Source: Candidatus Hodarchaeota archaeon (lineage in GTDB: Archaea; Asgardarchaeota; Heimdallarchaeia; Hodarchaeales; Hodarchaeaceae). Taken from it: DNA of 15,608 nt. This document shows positions 14,908-15,608 of the stretch, piece by piece. Under the pieces are notes generated by a model. That model searched no databases and was not told the origin of the DNA. It saw nothing but the letters and a program-made list of their open reading frames with translations. Each line of letters starts with the position of its first letter. The first letter of the stretch is position 1. Made by a program: the position numbers and the translations under genes. The stretch covers positions 1 to 15,608 of the forward strand of contig JAEOSP010000307.1 in NCBI GenBank assembly GCA_016840305.1, in the 5' to 3' direction.

Positions 14908-15211
14908 AATTAAAGCCTCCATCATACCGAGGATAAAAATAGTTGAATTTCCACTCACTAGTTGCCTATTTAGCAAGATCTGAAATAACAAGCAAACTCA
15001 TCGATTATAGCTTTTTATTATTATAGGCTTTTACAGGATAAGTTACTCTAACACAGGATAAGTTACTCTAACCTTTTATCCAAAAAGAATATTTTGATGC
15101 ATTAAGGGGAAACATTTTATAATAACATCTAGTAACGAGTGTGTGTATGAAATAATCAGTATTTAGCACAGACAAAATACTCTAGAATTGAAAAATAAGG
15201 ATAGAAAATAC
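14908..15211. promoter_or_regulatory. 304-nt divergent spacer with candidate promoters
   Basis: This spacer lies between the amino-acid operon (minus) and the Lrp-like gene (plus). For the operon, the AT-rich stretch at 15008-15028 (on the minus strand CCTATAATAATAAAAAG then CTATAATC) holds TATA-like candidates, with a leader of roughly 80-90 nt. For the Lrp-like gene, GGGGAAACATTTTATAATA (15106-15124) resembles a BRE plus TATA box, about 90 nt before its ATG. A perfect 20-bp tandem duplication (15033-15072) lies between the two promoters. No coding frame or RNA gene is evident here. Confidence 0.4.
15033..15072. repeat. Perfect 20-bp tandem duplication
   Basis: The unit acaggataagttactctaac occurs twice with no gap and no mismatch (15033-15052 and 15053-15072). 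It lies in the divergent spacer, just upstream of the TATA-like bases of the amino-acid operon. It could be a doubled regulator site or a recent slippage duplication. I found no further copies in the window. Confidence 0.9.
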
Positions 15212-15451
15212 ATGAGTAGGCCGACAGCATTCGTAATGATCAATTCCGAGATAGGGGAAGAAGAAGGAGTTCTCCGTTTTCTACAGGAGTAACTAAAAGT
15301 CGATGAGGCGTACGTGGTTTATGGTGTTTACGACCTAGTGGCGAAGGTTTCCTCTGATACAATGAAAAATCTAAAAGATATGGTTATTAATCAGATTCGA
15401 CAAGCGAAAGGTGTTCGTTCGACTTTGACAATGGTTATTGTTAGCAAATAA
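15212..15451 (+). pseudogene. Stand-alone Lrp/AsnC ligand-binding (RAM) domain gene with one in-frame TAA
   Basis: Read in one frame from ATG 15212 to TAA 15449-15451 this gives 79 codons, of which codon 27 (15290-15292) is TAA. Before it: MSRPTAFVMINSEIGEEEGV, then LRFLQE. After it: LKVDEAYVVYGVYDLVAKV and so on to VRSTLTMVIVSK. The EAYVVYGVYDLVAKV core, the helix MKNLKDMVINQIRQAKGV and the final strand STLTMVIV are the classic Lrp C-terminal (RAM/SAM) domain, here without a DNA-binding half, as in many small archaeal proteins of about 75-80 aa. Spacing on both sides of the stop matches the family with no indel. The stop occupies a hydrophobic position where TTA (Leu) would need one base change. 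It may be a recent nonsense mutation or a base-call error. AAGGAT lies about 12 nt before the ATG. Family members bind amino acids; the neighbouring operon handles amino acids. Confidence 0.75.
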
Positions 15452-15608
15452 TTTATACTATCTATTAACCCTTTTTTGTTCACTAATTTTGATTTAAAGT
15501 TGTTAGAAGCATTTTTGGTAGTATCAGAGACTTCACTTCTGATTACATTATCTCTTAATTCACGAGTAAGTGGTGAATCAACAGCAAACTTTTGTAGTTC
15601 TATGTAGC
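15452..15608 (-). other. Window-edge region: T-tract and a possible 3' end of a minus-strand gene
   Basis: A T-run at 15472-15477 just after the Lrp-like gene may be its terminator. On the minus strand one frame is open from the right edge (15606) to TGA at 15393-15391. It reads IELQKFAVDSPLTRELRDNV and onward with plausible protein composition, but it overlaps the Lrp-like gene by about 60 bp. I do not recognise it. It could be the tail of a gene starting outside the window, or a chance open frame. Confidence 0.3.

Noticed and set aside
14908..14991. N-terminal extension of the 427-aa protein from 14991
   Set aside because: ATG 14907 has GGAGG at 8 nt; the extra residues are hydrophobic and cover the ribosome site.
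15033..15072. CRISPR array
   Set aside because: Only two copies, directly abutting with no spacer.
15290..15292. Recoding of TAA in the Lrp-like gene as selenocysteine or pyrrolysine
   Set aside because: Those use TGA and TAG; the position is a hydrophobic core site, not Cys, so mutation or error is simpler.

Overview
The window looks like chromosomal DNA from an AT-rich archaeon. The signs are a STE24-type CAAX protease, a tungsten aldehyde:ferredoxin oxidoreductase, a stand-alone Lrp/AsnC ligand-binding domain, a ribbon-helix-helix repressor, a surface protein dense in N-glycosylation sequons with a C-terminal membrane anchor, and TATA/poly-T style signals. A likely selenocysteine-encoding gene would fit an Asgard lineage, because archaeal Sec coding is otherwise known mainly from Methanococcales and Methanopyrus. 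That placement is inference, not proof.

Layout. (1) 1-4464, minus strand: a co-directional run encoding a glycoprotein-like Ig-domain surface protein, an RDD membrane protein, a LolD/MacB-type ABC ATPase and an FtsX-type permease that runs off the left edge. (2) 4619-5550, plus strand: a two-gene unit of a 59-aa ribbon-helix-helix regulator (TTG start) and a seven-TM membrane protein of unknown function. (3) 5565-7019, minus strand: a STE24-like protease followed by a tiny Cys-rich zinc-ribbon protein of the GDCCVxC type, whose family-invariant last Cys is replaced by an in-frame TGA. (4) 7170-9518, plus strand: a CDP-alcohol phosphatidyltransferase and cysteinyl-tRNA synthetase, separated by a 195-nt spacer with two hairpins. 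(5) 9542-14907, minus strand: a tight four-gene run (gaps of 23-27 nt) of an unrecognised 427-aa protein, a class I aminotransferase, homoserine dehydrogenase and aldehyde:ferredoxin oxidoreductase. (6) 14908-15608: a divergent spacer with a perfect 20-bp tandem duplication, then a small Lrp/AsnC-type ligand-binding gene interrupted by one in-frame TAA, then the window edge.

How they may work together. The left run looks like a cell-envelope export or lipoprotein-handling module. The amino-acid run joins a transaminase and homoserine dehydrogenase (aspartate family) to an oxidoreductase that turns aldehydes into acids with ferredoxin. That fits amino-acid metabolism or fermentation, and its lead gene is the main unknown. 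The Lrp-like domain beside it is of the kind that senses amino acids.

Most interesting points: the TGA in the GDCCVxC gene (probable selenocysteine); the TTG-started RHH gene paired with a 7-TM protein; the nonsense TAA in an otherwise perfect Lrp-type domain; the conserved-looking unknown leading the amino-acid operon; and a Glu in place of the last catalytic Asp of the CDP-alcohol phosphatidyltransferase.
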